Source of the DNA: Roseomonas indoligenes
GTDB taxonomy: Bacteria > Pseudomonadota > Alphaproteobacteria > Acetobacterales > Acetobacteraceae
DNA length: 64,000 bases
Assembly: GCF_017813365.1 (NCBI RefSeq)
Contig: NZ_JAGIZA010000003.1
Location: forward strand, 372,001-436,000
Direction: 5' to 3'
A model generated the notes under the pieces. The model had not been told where the DNA came from. It saw only the letters and a list, made by a program, of their open reading frames with translations, and searched no databases. Of the stretch, positions 1 to 7,414 are shown piece after piece (position 1 is the first letter of the stretch; every line of letters starts with the position of its first letter). The position numbers were made by a program, and so were the translations under genes.

Positions 1-1
1 G

Positions 2-349
2 ACGGATGTGACGATCAACGGGAACGGCGAGGTGCTGGTGAAGCTGGCCGGGCAGACGGCGACGCAGAATATCGGGCAGTTCCAGCTGGCGATCTTCGCG
101 AACGAGGGCGGGTTGGAGGCGGTGGGGGACAACCTGCTGCTGGCCTCGGCCTCATCCGGCGCGCCGCAGCAGGGGGCGCCGGGAGCGCCGGGATTCGGGA
201 ACATCATGCAGGGGTTCATCGAGACCTCGAACGTGAACGTGGTGCAGGAGATCACGAGCCTGATCACGGCTCAGCGCGCCTATGAGATGAACAGCAAGGT
301 GATCACGGCGAGCGACGAGATGCTCAGCACCATTGCGCGGCTGAAGTGA
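2..349 (+). CDS. flgG: Flagellar basal-body rod protein FlgG (3' part)
   Basis: This is the C-terminal part of the distal rod protein of the flagellar basal body; the gene begins before the window. The visible residues include the conserved FlgG end: an N-V-N-V-V-Q-E-I stretch followed by I-x-A-Q-R-A-Y-E-M-N-S-K and a D-E-M-L heptad-like tail, which forms the terminal helix that packs in the rod. The stop codon overlaps the flgA start, so the genes are co-transcribed and probably translationally coupled. The order flgG-flgA-flgH matches flagellar rod/ring operons of other alphaproteobacteria. Only the 5' truncation limits the call. Confidence 0.93.
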   Translation, partial: TDVTINGNGEVLVKLAGQTATQNIGQFQLAIFANEGGLEAVGDNLLLASASSGAPQQGAPGAPGFGNIMQGFIETSNVNVVQEITSLITAQRAYEMNSKVITASDEMLSTIARLK

Positions 350-1284
350 TGCGGGCGCTGCTGCTGGCCGCCGCGCTGCTGCTGCCGGGGGTGGCGCGGG
401 CGGATCTCGCGGTGTTGCGGCCGTTGGCGGTGGTGGAGGATTCGGTGATCCGGCTCTCCGACCTGTTCGACGGGGCGGGGGCGAATGAGGGGCGCGTGGT
501 CGGGCCGGCGCCGGCGCCGGGGCGACGGATCGTGGTGGAGTCGGCGCAGCTTCTGGCCATCGCGCGGGGAAGCGGCGTGGTGTGGCGACCGCTGACGGCG
601 GCGGACACGGTGGTGGTGGAGCGTCCCGGGCGTGCCGTGCCACGGGACGAGGTGATGGACCTGCTGCGCGGCGTGCTCGGCCGGATGGGGTTGGATCCGC
701 TCGCGGAGTTGGAGCTTCCGGGATTCCAGTCGCCGATGGTGCCGCTGGCGGCCTTCGTCCAGCTGGCGCTGGAGCAGACAGTGTTCGAGGCGGCGACGAA
801 CCGGTTTGCTGGCACGCTGGTGGTGGTTGCGGAGGGGATGCCGACGCTGCGGGTGCGGCTGGCAGGGCGGGCGGTGTCGACGGCGGCGGTGGTGGTGGCG
901 ACGCGGCGGCTGGGCTTGGGCGAGGTGGTGGCGCCCGGCGACCTGCGGCTGGTGCGGCAGCGGGTGGAGCGGGTGCGCGCGGGGCTGGCGAGCGATCCCG
1001 GGCAGGTGGTGGGCAAGGCGCTGCGCCGGCCGATGGGTGAGGGCGTGGGGTTCGCGCTGGCGGACCTCTCGGCGCCGCCGGTGATCGAGAAGAACGCGGT
1101 GGTGACGATGCTGGTGGAGGGTCCGGGAATGAGCATGAGCGCGCAGGGACGGGCCATGGCGCCGGCGGCGCGGGGCGAGACGGTGCCGGTGATGAACCTC
1201 TCCTCCCGCACCGTCGTGGAAGCCGAGGCGATCGGGCCGGGCCGGGTGCGCGTGGCCTTTGGCAGCGTGCCGGTGGGCCGCTGA
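349..1284 (+). CDS. flgA: Flagellar basal-body P-ring formation chaperone FlgA
   Basis: FlgA is a periplasmic chaperone needed to assemble the P ring around the flagellar rod. The protein (about 311 aa) starts with a clear Sec signal peptide (Met-Arg, a Leu/Ala core, cleavage near A-R-A). It ends with a SAF-like C-terminal domain in which a G-L-G-E-V-V-A-P-G-D-L pattern is followed by a V-V-T-M-L-V-E-G segment, as in FlgA. The ATG at 349 overlaps the flgG stop by one base; a GTG three bases upstream is an alternative start. The stop overlaps the flgH ATG by one base. It is longer than enterobacterial FlgA (about 220 aa) but within the range of alphaproteobacterial versions. Confidence 0.9.
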   Translation: MRALLLAAALLLPGVARADLAVLRPLAVVEDSVIRLSDLFDGAGANEGRVVGPAPAPGRRIVVESAQLLAIARGSGVVWRPLTAADTVVVERPGRAVPRDEVMDLLRGVLGRMGLDPLAELELPGFQSPMVPLAAFVQLALEQTVFEAATNRFAGTLVVVAEGMPTLRVRLAGRAVSTAAVVVATRRLGLGEVVAPGDLRLVRQRVERVRAGLASDPGQVVGKALRRPMGEGVGFALADLSAPPVIEKNAVVTMLVEGPGMSMSAQGRAMAPAARGETVPVMNLSSRTVVEAEAIGPGRVRVAFGSVPVGR

Positions 1285-2030
1285 TGCGGGCCGTGGCGAA
1301 GGGCTCGGCGCTGCTGGCGGTGCTACTGCTGGCGGGGTGCGGGACGGCGGAGCGGCTGGCGCGGATCGGGCACGCGCCGGAGATGGCGCCGATCGCCGAT
1401 CCGACGCGGAATCCGGATTACCGGCCGATTTCGATGCCGATGCCGGCGCCGCAGGATTCGCGCAACCTGGTGGCGAACAGCCTGTGGCGGCCGGGGAGCC
1501 GGACCTTTCTGCGGGACCAGCGGGCGGCGGCGGTGGGCGATCTGATCACGGTGCTCGTCTCGATTAACGACAACGCGGCGCTGTCGAACAGCACGGGGCG
1601 GAGCCGCGACAACTCGGAGAACATGGGGATCCCGCGACTGCTGGGGCTGGACGCATCCTATGCGCGGTTCCTGCCGAACGGGATCGATCCGTCGAAGCTG
1701 CTTGAGGCGTCCTCGGCGAATTCCTCGGTCGGTAAGGGAGAGATCCGGCGGACGGAGGCGGTGACGATGCGCGTCGCGGCGACGGTGACGCAGGTGCTGC
1801 CGAACGGAAATCTCGTGGTGAGCGGGCGGCAGCAGGTGCGGGTGAACCAGGAGATGCGGGATCTGAGCATCGCGGGGATCATCCGGCCGCAGGACATTGC
1901 CAGCGACAACACCGTGCAGCACGACCGCCTTGCGGAGGCGAGGATCGCCTATGGCGGGCGGGGAACGGTGAGCGACGTGCAGGCGCCGCGCTACGGACAG
2001 CAGGTGCTGGACGCGATCCTGCCCTTCTGA
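1284..2030 (+). CDS. flgH: Flagellar basal-body L-ring lipoprotein FlgH
   Basis: FlgH forms the outer-membrane L ring, the bushing of the flagellar rod. The 248-aa product begins with a lipoprotein signal whose lipobox L-L-A-G-C places the lipidated cysteine near residue 19. Family hallmarks follow: S-L-W-R-P-G-S-R-T-F-L near the N-terminus, D-L-I-T-V-L-V-S-I-N-D-N-A, and near the end V-S-G-R-Q-Q-V-R-V-N-Q-E and a Y-G-G-R-G-T-V-S-D-V-Q closing block. The start codon shares one base with the flgA stop, which fixes it. It appears to be the last gene of the operon, since a strong hairpin follows. Confidence 0.95.
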   Translation: MRAVAKGSALLAVLLLAGCGTAERLARIGHAPEMAPIADPTRNPDYRPISMPMPAPQDSRNLVANSLWRPGSRTFLRDQRAAAVGDLITVLVSINDNAALSNSTGRSRDNSENMGIPRLLGLDASYARFLPNGIDPSKLLEASSANSSVGKGEIRRTEAVTMRVAATVTQVLPNGNLVVSGRQQVRVNQEMRDLSIAGIIRPQDIASDNTVQHDRLAEARIAYGGRGTVSDVQAPRYGQQVLDAILPF

Positions 2031-2036
2031 ACGGAA

Positions 2037-2069
2037 GAAGGGCGGGGGCCTGCCGGCCGCCCGCCCTTC
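2037..2069. terminator. Hairpin between convergent flgH and csbD-like gene
   Basis: A perfect 10-bp stem (GAAGGGCGGG, 2037-2046, with CCCGCCCTTC, 2060-2069) and a 13-base GC-rich loop lie between two convergent genes. There is no long T tract, but the right arm runs into a pyrimidine stretch. It probably serves as a bidirectional terminator. Confidence 0.65.
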
Positions 2070-2088
2070 CCTTCCGATCCGCGGTGGA

Positions 2089-2280
2089 TCAGGCCTTGTC
2101 GGCGGCGTCCCGCACCGCGTCCTTCACGCCGCCAGCGGCATTCTGAACCTTGCCTTCGGCGCGCTTGGCAGCGCCCTCGGCCTCCATCTTCTTGTCGCCG
2201 ACGGCGGCACCCAGGTTCTCCTTGATGGCGCCCCCGGCCTGCTTCAGGGAACCCTCGACGCGGTCCTTGTCGATCGCCAT
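2089..2280 (-). CDS. CsbD family stress-response protein
   Basis: This 63-aa protein matches the CsbD/YjbJ family of small, highly charged stress-induced proteins. It opens with M-A-I-D-K-D-R-V-E-G and then shows K-Q-A-G-G-A-I-K-E and A-E-G-K-V-Q-N-A-A-G-G-V-K-D-A, the usual alternating G/K/A/E helices. There is no signal peptide, so it is cytosolic. The molecular role of the family is not established; members are induced by general stress. It is monocistronic, convergent with flgH and divergent from the SRAP gene. Confidence 0.9.
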   Translation of the reverse strand: MAIDKDRVEGSLKQAGGAIKENLGAAVGDKKMEAEGAAKRAEGKVQNAAGGVKDAVRDAADKA

Positions 2281-2387
2281 GGCGTTGTCTCCTTGCCGTG
2301 TTGCTCTGGGTTAAGAACGTGGGCGGTTGGGCGCGGTTGCCCCCCTGCCCCGGCGTGGTGGATGACGGATTGCAACGGAGGGGCGCG

Positions 2388-3143
2388 ATGTGCGGACGGT
2401 ATTTTCTCCAGCGGAACCCGACGGGGCTGCGGGACTATTTCGCCGTGCCGGACGCGGCAGCGCTGCCGAACTTCGCGCCGAACTGGAATGTCGCGCCGAC
2501 GCAGGACGGGGTCGTGCTGCGGCGGAATCCGGAGACGGGGCAGCGCCAGATGGACCTGCTGCGCTGGGGACTGGTGCCCCACTGGGCGAAGGATGCGAAG
2601 GACGGGGCGCGGCTGATCAATGCGAGGGCGGACGGGGTGGCGGAGAAGCCTTCCTTCCGCGACGCCTTCGCGAAGCGGCGCTGCCTGGTGCCGGCGGATG
2701 GGTTCTACGAGTGGCTCTCACCGAAGGAGGCGCAGGGGACGGCGAAGACCCGGGACCCGAAGCAGCCCTTCGCGGTGGCCCTGGCGAGAGGGGAGCCGAT
2801 GGCGCTTGCGGGGATCTGGGAGGGATGGAAGGACCCGGAGGGGCACTGGCTGCGGACCTATTCCATCATCACCACGGAAGCGAATCCGAAGCAGGCGCCC
2901 CTGCACCACCGGATGCCGGTGATCCTGCCCAGGGAGGCCTGGGGGGGCTGGCTAGGGGAGGAGGAGGCCTCGGTGGAGACCCTGCTGGGGCTGCTGCGGC
3001 CCTGCCCGCCGGAGTGGCTGGCCTGCTGGCCGGTGAGCAAGCGGGCGAACAAGGTGTCGGAGAACGATGCGACGCTGATCCTGCGCGACCGGGAGGTATC
3101 GGCACCGCCGGGGCTGGATGACCCCTCCCCCTACGGGGGGTGA
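2388..3143 (+). CDS. SOS response-associated peptidase (SRAP/HMCES/YedK family)
   Basis: Proteins of this family covalently trap abasic sites in single-stranded DNA through the N-terminal cysteine and so protect them from cleavage. The start at 2388 is fixed by the invariant Met-Cys-Gly-Arg-Tyr N-terminus, where Cys2 becomes the reactive N-terminal residue, and by a GGAGGGG ribosome site just upstream. Longer readings of the frame are therefore wrong. Other family residues visible are Asn78 (I-N-A-R), Glu108 (D-G-F-Y-E-W) and His174 (H-R-M-P-V-I-L). Length (251 aa) is normal. No LexA box was recognised upstream, so SOS control is not shown here. Confidence 0.94.
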   Translation: MCGRYFLQRNPTGLRDYFAVPDAAALPNFAPNWNVAPTQDGVVLRRNPETGQRQMDLLRWGLVPHWAKDAKDGARLINARADGVAEKPSFRDAFAKRRCLVPADGFYEWLSPKEAQGTAKTRDPKQPFAVALARGEPMALAGIWEGWKDPEGHWLRTYSIITTEANPKQAPLHHRMPVILPREAWGGWLGEEEASVETLLGLLRPCPPEWLACWPVSKRANKVSENDATLILRDREVSAPPGLDDPSPYGG

Positions 3144-3328
3144 GGGTCCGAAGGTCGCCAGGCCTGTCCCGTGCGTGCTGCCATCCCCGGCGGTGTTGTG
3201 GCGGGGATCAGGCCGGCCGCCAGGGGTTGCGCGGGCGGCTGAGGGTTGGAGGGACAGCCGACCGTTGCGGCGGGCTTTTCCGGCCGGGTTGCGGCCGCGC
3301 CCGAAAGGCGCGGCCGCGTCCGCTCGGC

Positions 3329-3640
3329 TCAGTAGCGGGTCCGCTGGTCCGTGCTGGAGGGGAGCGGGGCGCCGCGCATCGGCTCCGTGCCGATATCCGG
3401 GACGGTGCTGCTGCGGTTGACGGCGCCGCTGCTGCCGGAGGACAGCGGGGCGCCGCGCATCGGCTCCGTGGTGATCGCCGGGGCAGGGCCGGAGACGGGC
3501 GCCTGGGAGCCGACCGGCAGCGGGGCGCCGCGCATCGGCTCGGTGGTCGGCGCAGGGGGCGGGACGGCGTTGGCGCAGGCGGCGAGGGTGGCGAGCGCGG
3601 CGATGGCCGTGACCCGCAGGAGCGCGCGTGAGTGGTGCAT
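3329..3640 (-). CDS. Small secreted/lipoprotein-like protein with three RGAPL repeats
   Basis: No known family was recognised. The 103-aa product has an N-terminal signal sequence with a lipobox-like A-A-C around residue 22. The rest is a low-complexity Pro/Ser/Thr/Gly chain carrying three copies of T-E-P-M-R-G-A-P-L-[PS], spaced about 27 and 25 residues apart. The DNA copies are nearly identical, which suggests internal duplication. A shorter protein at 7165-7344 ends in the related N-R-G-A-P-L. The mature chain looks disordered and should sit in the periplasm or outer membrane. The start codon is an ATG followed by a normal signal-peptide charge pattern. Function is unknown. Confidence 0.75.
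   Translation of the reverse strand: MHHSRALLRVTAIAALATLAACANAVPPPAPTTEPMRGAPLPVGSQAPVSGPAPAITTEPMRGAPLSSGSSGAVNRSSTVPDIGTEPMRGAPLPSSTDQRTRY
3363..3541. repeat. Three copies of a 23-bp direct repeat inside the RGAPL gene
   Basis: Copies at 3363-3385, 3444-3466 and 3519-3541 are identical over 23 bases and share the core GGGGCGCCGCGCATCGG. The spacings of 81 and 75 bases are multiples of three, so the repeats keep the reading frame and encode the T-E-P-M-R-G-A-P-L motif on the minus strand. The repeat is a coding repeat, not CRISPR-like. Confidence 0.9.
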
Positions 3641-3771
3641 TGGGGGGGCTTCCCTGTGTTGTCCAGCGCCAGCTCGATCGCAGGCGCTGCGGTCAGCCTA
3701 GCTGATGTGCGGCGGGGTTCTTGTATGATTCGGGCGCATTTCCCCCAATTAATGACCGATCTTTAATGAAA

Positions 3772-4119
3772 TCAGCTGCCCCGGTAGGTCGAGTAGGACC
3801 AGGGGGAGAGGAGAAGGGGTACGTGGTAGTGCCCCTGTCCTTCCCGCAGGCCGACGTTCAGGACCACCGTGCCGAGATAGCCGGGGTCGGCTCCGCGGGC
3901 GGCGAAGTAGGGGCCGGCCTCGAAGCGAAGCTCGTAGCGGCCGGGGGCGAAGGTCTCGGGGGGAAGGAGCGGGGCGTCGGTGCGGCCATCGGCGTTGGTG
4001 ATCGTGCGGACCAGCCGCCGCGGTTCGGGCTCCATGCGCCAGAGCTCGATCGCCATGCCCTCGGCAGGGATGCCGGCGGCGGTGTCGAGGACGTGGGTGG
4101 AGAGGGCGGAGGGCTTCAT
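3772..4119 (-). CDS. uraH: 5-hydroxyisourate hydrolase (transthyretin-like)
   Basis: This enzyme hydrolyses 5-hydroxyisourate, the product of urate oxidation, to OHCU in purine breakdown. From the ATG at 4119 the product is 115 aa and carries the canonical features: L-S-T-H-V-L-D with His9, the G-R-Y-E-L-R-F segment, G-H-Y-H-V-P-L-L-L-S-P, and the C-terminal signature Y-R-G-S. A GGAG sits 8 bases upstream of this ATG. An upstream GTG at 4128 would overlap the stop of the flavoprotein gene as GTGA and is a possible alternative. The gene lies directly downstream of the flavin monooxygenase-like gene, so the two form one unit. No urate oxidase of the UOX or PuuD type is visible in the window. 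Confidence 0.93.
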   Translation of the reverse strand: MKPSALSTHVLDTAAGIPAEGMAIELWRMEPEPRRLVRTITNADGRTDAPLLPPETFAPGRYELRFEAGPYFAARGADPGYLGTVVLNVGLREGQGHYHVPLLLSPWSYSTYRGS

Positions 4120-4124
4120 GTCCG

Positions 4125-5624
4125 TCACTCCGCCACCAGGGCCGTTGCGGCGCCGGGAAGCTCCTGGGGGATGTCGCTCGTCAGCTCGGGCTCGTCATAG
4201 GTTAGGAGGTCCTGGAGGTGGAATTCGGCGTCTTCCTGCCAAAGGCGGCGGCAGATGCCGTCCACGAGGCGCGTGGCGCCGTACTTCATGCCGGAGATGC
4301 TGGCGCCGGAGAGACCCATCGAGGCGGTGGAGCCGTAGTTGATGATGTGGATGTGGTGCAGGAAGGGTGCGGCGCCCGGGGTCTTCTCGCGCAGGGAGAA
4401 GTCGTCGCGCAGGTAGGGGCAGGCGCCCAGGGCCGGGAATTCCAGGCCCTTGGGCGGGGTATAGGCATCGCGCCAGAGAAGGACGTGTGCCGCGAAAGGA
4501 GCGAGTTCCGGGCGGAGGGAGAGGTCGAAGGCGGTGCCGGTGCCGACGATGACGTGGTCGGTGCGGTGCTCCGCCCGGGGGGTGGTCACGACGACCTCGG
4601 CGCCCTCCTCCCGCACGGCGGTGACTGGGCTGCCCATGTGCAGCTCGAAGCGCGGGTCCTCGGCCACGCGGTTCCAGGATTCCTGCGGCGGCGGTTGGTT
4701 GAGGGCGAAGATGTGCTGCATAAAGCGCCAGCGCAGGGCGTCCGGCAGGCTGTAGAGCTGGCCGAGGAAGCCGGACTGCTCCATCCAGCGGAAGGGATTC
4801 ACGCGCGGCATCTGGCGGCGGCGGACGAGCATGGTGGCGTGGGCGGCGCCGGCTTCCAGCGCGGTGGCGAGGTTGTCGAAGGCGGAGGCGCCGGCGCCGA
4901 CGACGAGGATGCGCTTCCCCATCAGCGCCTCGAAGTTCACATGGCCGGAGGTGTGGGAGACGCGGGCGGGCGGCAGCGTGTCGAAGGGCGCCGGGATGGA
5001 CCAGCCGCCCATGCCGTCCATCCCCGTGGCGAGGACGAGCTTGCGGGCGCGGATCACCGTCTCGCCCCCCGGGGTGGAGAAGGTGAGTTCGAGGGGCGCG
5101 CGGGCCTCGGTGCGGCCGATCCGCAGCAGGCGGTGGCCGTGGGCGACGGGGAGGTTCAGCGTTTCCTCCAGCCAGTCCAGGTAGCGCTGCCAGTCCACGC
5201 GGCCGATCTTGTGCAGGTTCTCCCAGGCGGCCTCGCCGTCCCGCGCCGTGAAGAAGGCGCGCGGCGTCAGGGCGGGGATGCCGAGGTCGGGGCCGGTGAC
5301 GTGCTTCGGCGTGCGGAGGGTCCGCATGCGGGCGAAGGTGGTCCAGACGCCGGTGCCGCCCTTGGGCGCGGCGTCGAAGACCCGGACGCGCTGCACCCTT
5401 TCGCGCAGGAGGCCGTGGGCGGTGGCGAGGCCGGTCTGGCCGGCGCCGATGATGGCGACATCCAGCACGCCCTCGCCGCGCGAGGGGACCCAGGGGTGGC
5501 GGGGGTAGTCGAGGAGGCCGAGCTGGCGGCGGACCTCGGACGCGAGGGCGGCGAGGGCTTCGGGGCCGGGCGCGGGTCCGCCCATGGGCTGGGGCGCGGT
5601 CTGGGCTGGCTTGGCGTCCGGCAT
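4125..5624 (-). CDS. FAD/NAD(P)-dependent monooxygenase-like flavoprotein, candidate urate hydroxylase
   Basis: The 499-aa protein has two dinucleotide-binding motifs, G-A-G-Q-T-G near residue 70 and V-V-G-A-G-A-S-A near residue 240. This is the arrangement of flavin-containing monooxygenase-like or SidA-like enzymes, with an A-T-G-M-D type loop between them. The start at 5624 is chosen because CGGGAG lies 6 bases upstream and because the earlier in-frame residues are low-complexity. It is coupled to 5-hydroxyisourate hydrolase (stop at 4125, overlapping a possible GTG start), and a divergent allantoate-type hydrolase follows at 5837. The context suggests that it acts on urate or a related purine, but the sequence alone shows only a generic flavoprotein oxygenase. 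Confidence 0.85.
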   Translation of the reverse strand: MPDAKPAQTAPQPMGGPAPGPEALAALASEVRRQLGLLDYPRHPWVPSRGEGVLDVAIIGAGQTGLATAHGLLRERVQRVRVFDAAPKGGTGVWTTFARMRTLRTPKHVTGPDLGIPALTPRAFFTARDGEAAWENLHKIGRVDWQRYLDWLEETLNLPVAHGHRLLRIGRTEARAPLELTFSTPGGETVIRARKLVLATGMDGMGGWSIPAPFDTLPPARVSHTSGHVNFEALMGKRILVVGAGASAFDNLATALEAGAAHATMLVRRRQMPRVNPFRWMEQSGFLGQLYSLPDALRWRFMQHIFALNQPPPQESWNRVAEDPRFELHMGSPVTAVREEGAEVVVTTPRAEHRTDHVIVGTGTAFDLSLRPELAPFAAHVLLWRDAYTPPKGLEFPALGACPYLRDDFSLREKTPGAAPFLHHIHIINYGSTASMGLSGASISGMKYGATRLVDGICRRLWQEDAEFHLQDLLTYDEPELTSDIPQELPGAATALVAE

Positions 5625-5836
5625 GGCGGCTCCCGGAGGGATCTTCTGGGGGTTTTTCTGGGTCGCGGAGCGATCCCGGCTCGGCACCGGGGTTTGCAAC
5701 GGCTTAGCACGTGGCGTGCCGCCTTGCGGCAAGGACTGGGTTACCGTGCCTCTCGCGAAATCGGTGGGGCGGCGGGTTGATCTTAGGGGGGACGGCGCCG
5801 CAAATGCCGGGCGTCCCCTGCCATGGAAGGTTCCCG

Positions 5837-7105
5837 ATGAGCGCCAGCACCGCCCCCAACCTGATCGCGGCCGTGAGTGAGGCCCGGCAATGGGACCGGC
5901 TGATGGAATTGGCGAAGCTCGGCGCCATCACCGGCACGGACGGGTCGCCGGGGGTGAACCGGGCCTGCCTGACCCCGCTGGACCGGGAGGCGCGGCGGCT
6001 GGTGATCTCCTGGGCGGAGGGGCTGGGCCTGGCCGTTTCGGTGGACGAGATCGGCAACCTGTTCCTGCGGCATGAGGGAACGGATCCGGCGGCTGCCCCG
6101 GTGCTGACGGGCAGCCACATGGACACCCAGCCCAATGGCGGGCGCTTCGACGGAATCTGGGGCGTGATCGCGGCGCTGGAGGCGGTGCAGGCGATCCGCG
6201 AGGCGGGCGTGCAGACCGTGCGGCCGATCGAGGTGGTGGCCTGGACGAACGAGGAGGGCGGGCGCTTCGCGCCGGGCTGCATGGGGAGCATGGCCTATGC
6301 GCACTACAAGCCCGCCACGGCCTGGGACGCGGTGGCGGACCATGAGGGGGTGACCTTCCGCCAGGCGCTGGACGAGCACCGCAAGGCGGAGGCGGACCTC
6401 TCCCACCGTCCGCTGGGGGGCAAGCCCTTCGCTTATCTGGAGGCGCATATCGAGCAGGGGCCGCGGCTGGAGGCCGAGGGGAAGGATATCGGCGTCGTCA
6501 CGGGGATCCAGGGGAGCCGCTGGTTCATCGTGGAGGTGCGGGGGGAGACGGCGCATGCCGGGACCTCCCCCGTCTCCACCCGGCGGGACGCGGTGCAGGA
6601 CATGGTGCGGGCGATCAACGCGCTGAACGCGCTGATGACGGACCCGACGGACGTGCTGCGCTTCACGGTGGGGCAGATCGAGGTGATGCCGAACACCTCC
6701 AACACGGTGGCCGACGTGGCGCGCTTCACCATCGACTTCCGGCACCCTGACAAGGAGCTGCTGATCGCCAATGGCGACGCGATCGAGCCGACGATCCGCA
6801 GCGCGGTGAAGAGCTGCGACGTGACGGTGACGGAGCGGTTCCACGCGCTGCCCGTGGAGTTCGACCCGCTGGTGACGGATGCGGTGCAGGCGGCCGCCGA
6901 CGCGCAGGGGCTGGCATCCCTGGCGCTGCCGAGCGGGGCCTTCCACGACGCGCAGTTCATGGTGCCGCTCTGCCCGACGGGGATGATCTTCGTGCCCTGC
7001 CGCAAGGGGGTGAGCCACAACCCGGCGGAGTATTCCACGCCGGGGCAGCTGGCGGCGGGGGCGCGGGTGCTGGCGGCGGCGCTGGTGGACCTGGCGAACC
7101 GCTGA
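5837..7105 (+). CDS. Zn-dependent amidohydrolase (allantoate amidohydrolase / N-carbamoyl-amino-acid hydrolase family)
   Basis: This M20-family dinuclear metal enzyme (422 aa) releases ammonia or a carbamoyl group from substrates such as allantoate, ureidoglycine or N-carbamoyl amino acids. Visible ligands and catalytic residues are His94 and Asp105 in the G-S-H-M-D-T-Q-P-N-G-G-R-F-D-G block, the Glu139-Glu140 pair in T-N-E-E-G-G-R-F, His204 in A-H-I-E-Q-G, and His370 in G-A-F-H-D-A. The ATG at 5837 has GGAAGG 6 bases upstream, so the longer open frame is discarded. Divergence from the uraH/flavoprotein pair favours an allantoate- or ureidoglycine-type substrate, but the family does not allow the substrate to be read from sequence. 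Confidence 0.88.
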   Translation: MSASTAPNLIAAVSEARQWDRLMELAKLGAITGTDGSPGVNRACLTPLDREARRLVISWAEGLGLAVSVDEIGNLFLRHEGTDPAAAPVLTGSHMDTQPNGGRFDGIWGVIAALEAVQAIREAGVQTVRPIEVVAWTNEEGGRFAPGCMGSMAYAHYKPATAWDAVADHEGVTFRQALDEHRKAEADLSHRPLGGKPFAYLEAHIEQGPRLEAEGKDIGVVTGIQGSRWFIVEVRGETAHAGTSPVSTRRDAVQDMVRAINALNALMTDPTDVLRFTVGQIEVMPNTSNTVADVARFTIDFRHPDKELLIANGDAIEPTIRSAVKSCDVTVTERFHALPVEFDPLVTDAVQAAADAQGLASLALPSGAFHDAQFMVPLCPTGMIFVPCRKGVSHNPAEYSTPGQLAAGARVLAAALVDLANR

Positions 7106-7164
7106 GGCATCTTGCGGGTCCCCGGGCCGTTGGACCGGGATCGGTGGAAGAGAGGATCTGGTCC

Positions 7165-7344
7165 ATGAGCCGCATCGGGCTTCTTGTGGCGAGCGCGGCG
7201 CTGCTGGTGCTCTCGGCCTGCGGGCCGGTGGTGGCAGACCGGACGAATGAGGGGACGAACCCGCTGCGCCGGGACCCGAGCACCAGCCGCCTGCTGAACG
7301 AGACGCCGACGACGATCGACAGCAACCGCGGCGCGCCGCTCTGA
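7165..7344 (+). CDS. Small lipoprotein ending in an RGAPL motif
   Basis: No named family was recognised. The 59-aa product begins with a lipoprotein signal whose lipobox V-L-S-A-C gives a mature chain of about 40 residues. That chain is polar and ends S-N-R-G-A-P-L at the stop codon. The same R-G-A-P-L string occurs three times in the protein at 3329-3640, and the two genes bracket the purine-catabolism genes. The start at 7165 is preferred over an upstream GTG because it begins the signal peptide and has AGAGGA about 8 bases upstream. A strong terminator follows 14 bases after the stop, supporting a real transcript. Confidence 0.7.
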   Translation: MSRIGLLVASAALLVLSACGPVVADRTNEGTNPLRRDPSTSRLLNETPTTIDSNRGAPL

Positions 7345-7357
7345 GCGGTGAGCATGA

Positions 7358-7391
7358 AAAAGCCGGCGGCCCTGTGGGGGCGCCGGCTTTT
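7358..7391. terminator. Bidirectional intrinsic terminator
   Basis: An 11-bp perfect stem (AAAAGCCGGCG, 7358-7368, with CGCCGGCTTTT, 7381-7391) and a 12-base loop have an A tract on one side and a T tract on the other. It lies between the convergent small lipoprotein gene and infC and should stop transcription from both directions. Confidence 0.9.
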
Positions 7392-7414
7392 CGGGCGGCC
7401 TGAAGGAGGGCGGC

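Noticed and set aside
3363-3541. Three equally sized repeats considered as a mini CRISPR array
   Set aside because: The repeats lie inside a coding frame, the spacings are multiples of three, only three copies exist, and no cas gene is present.
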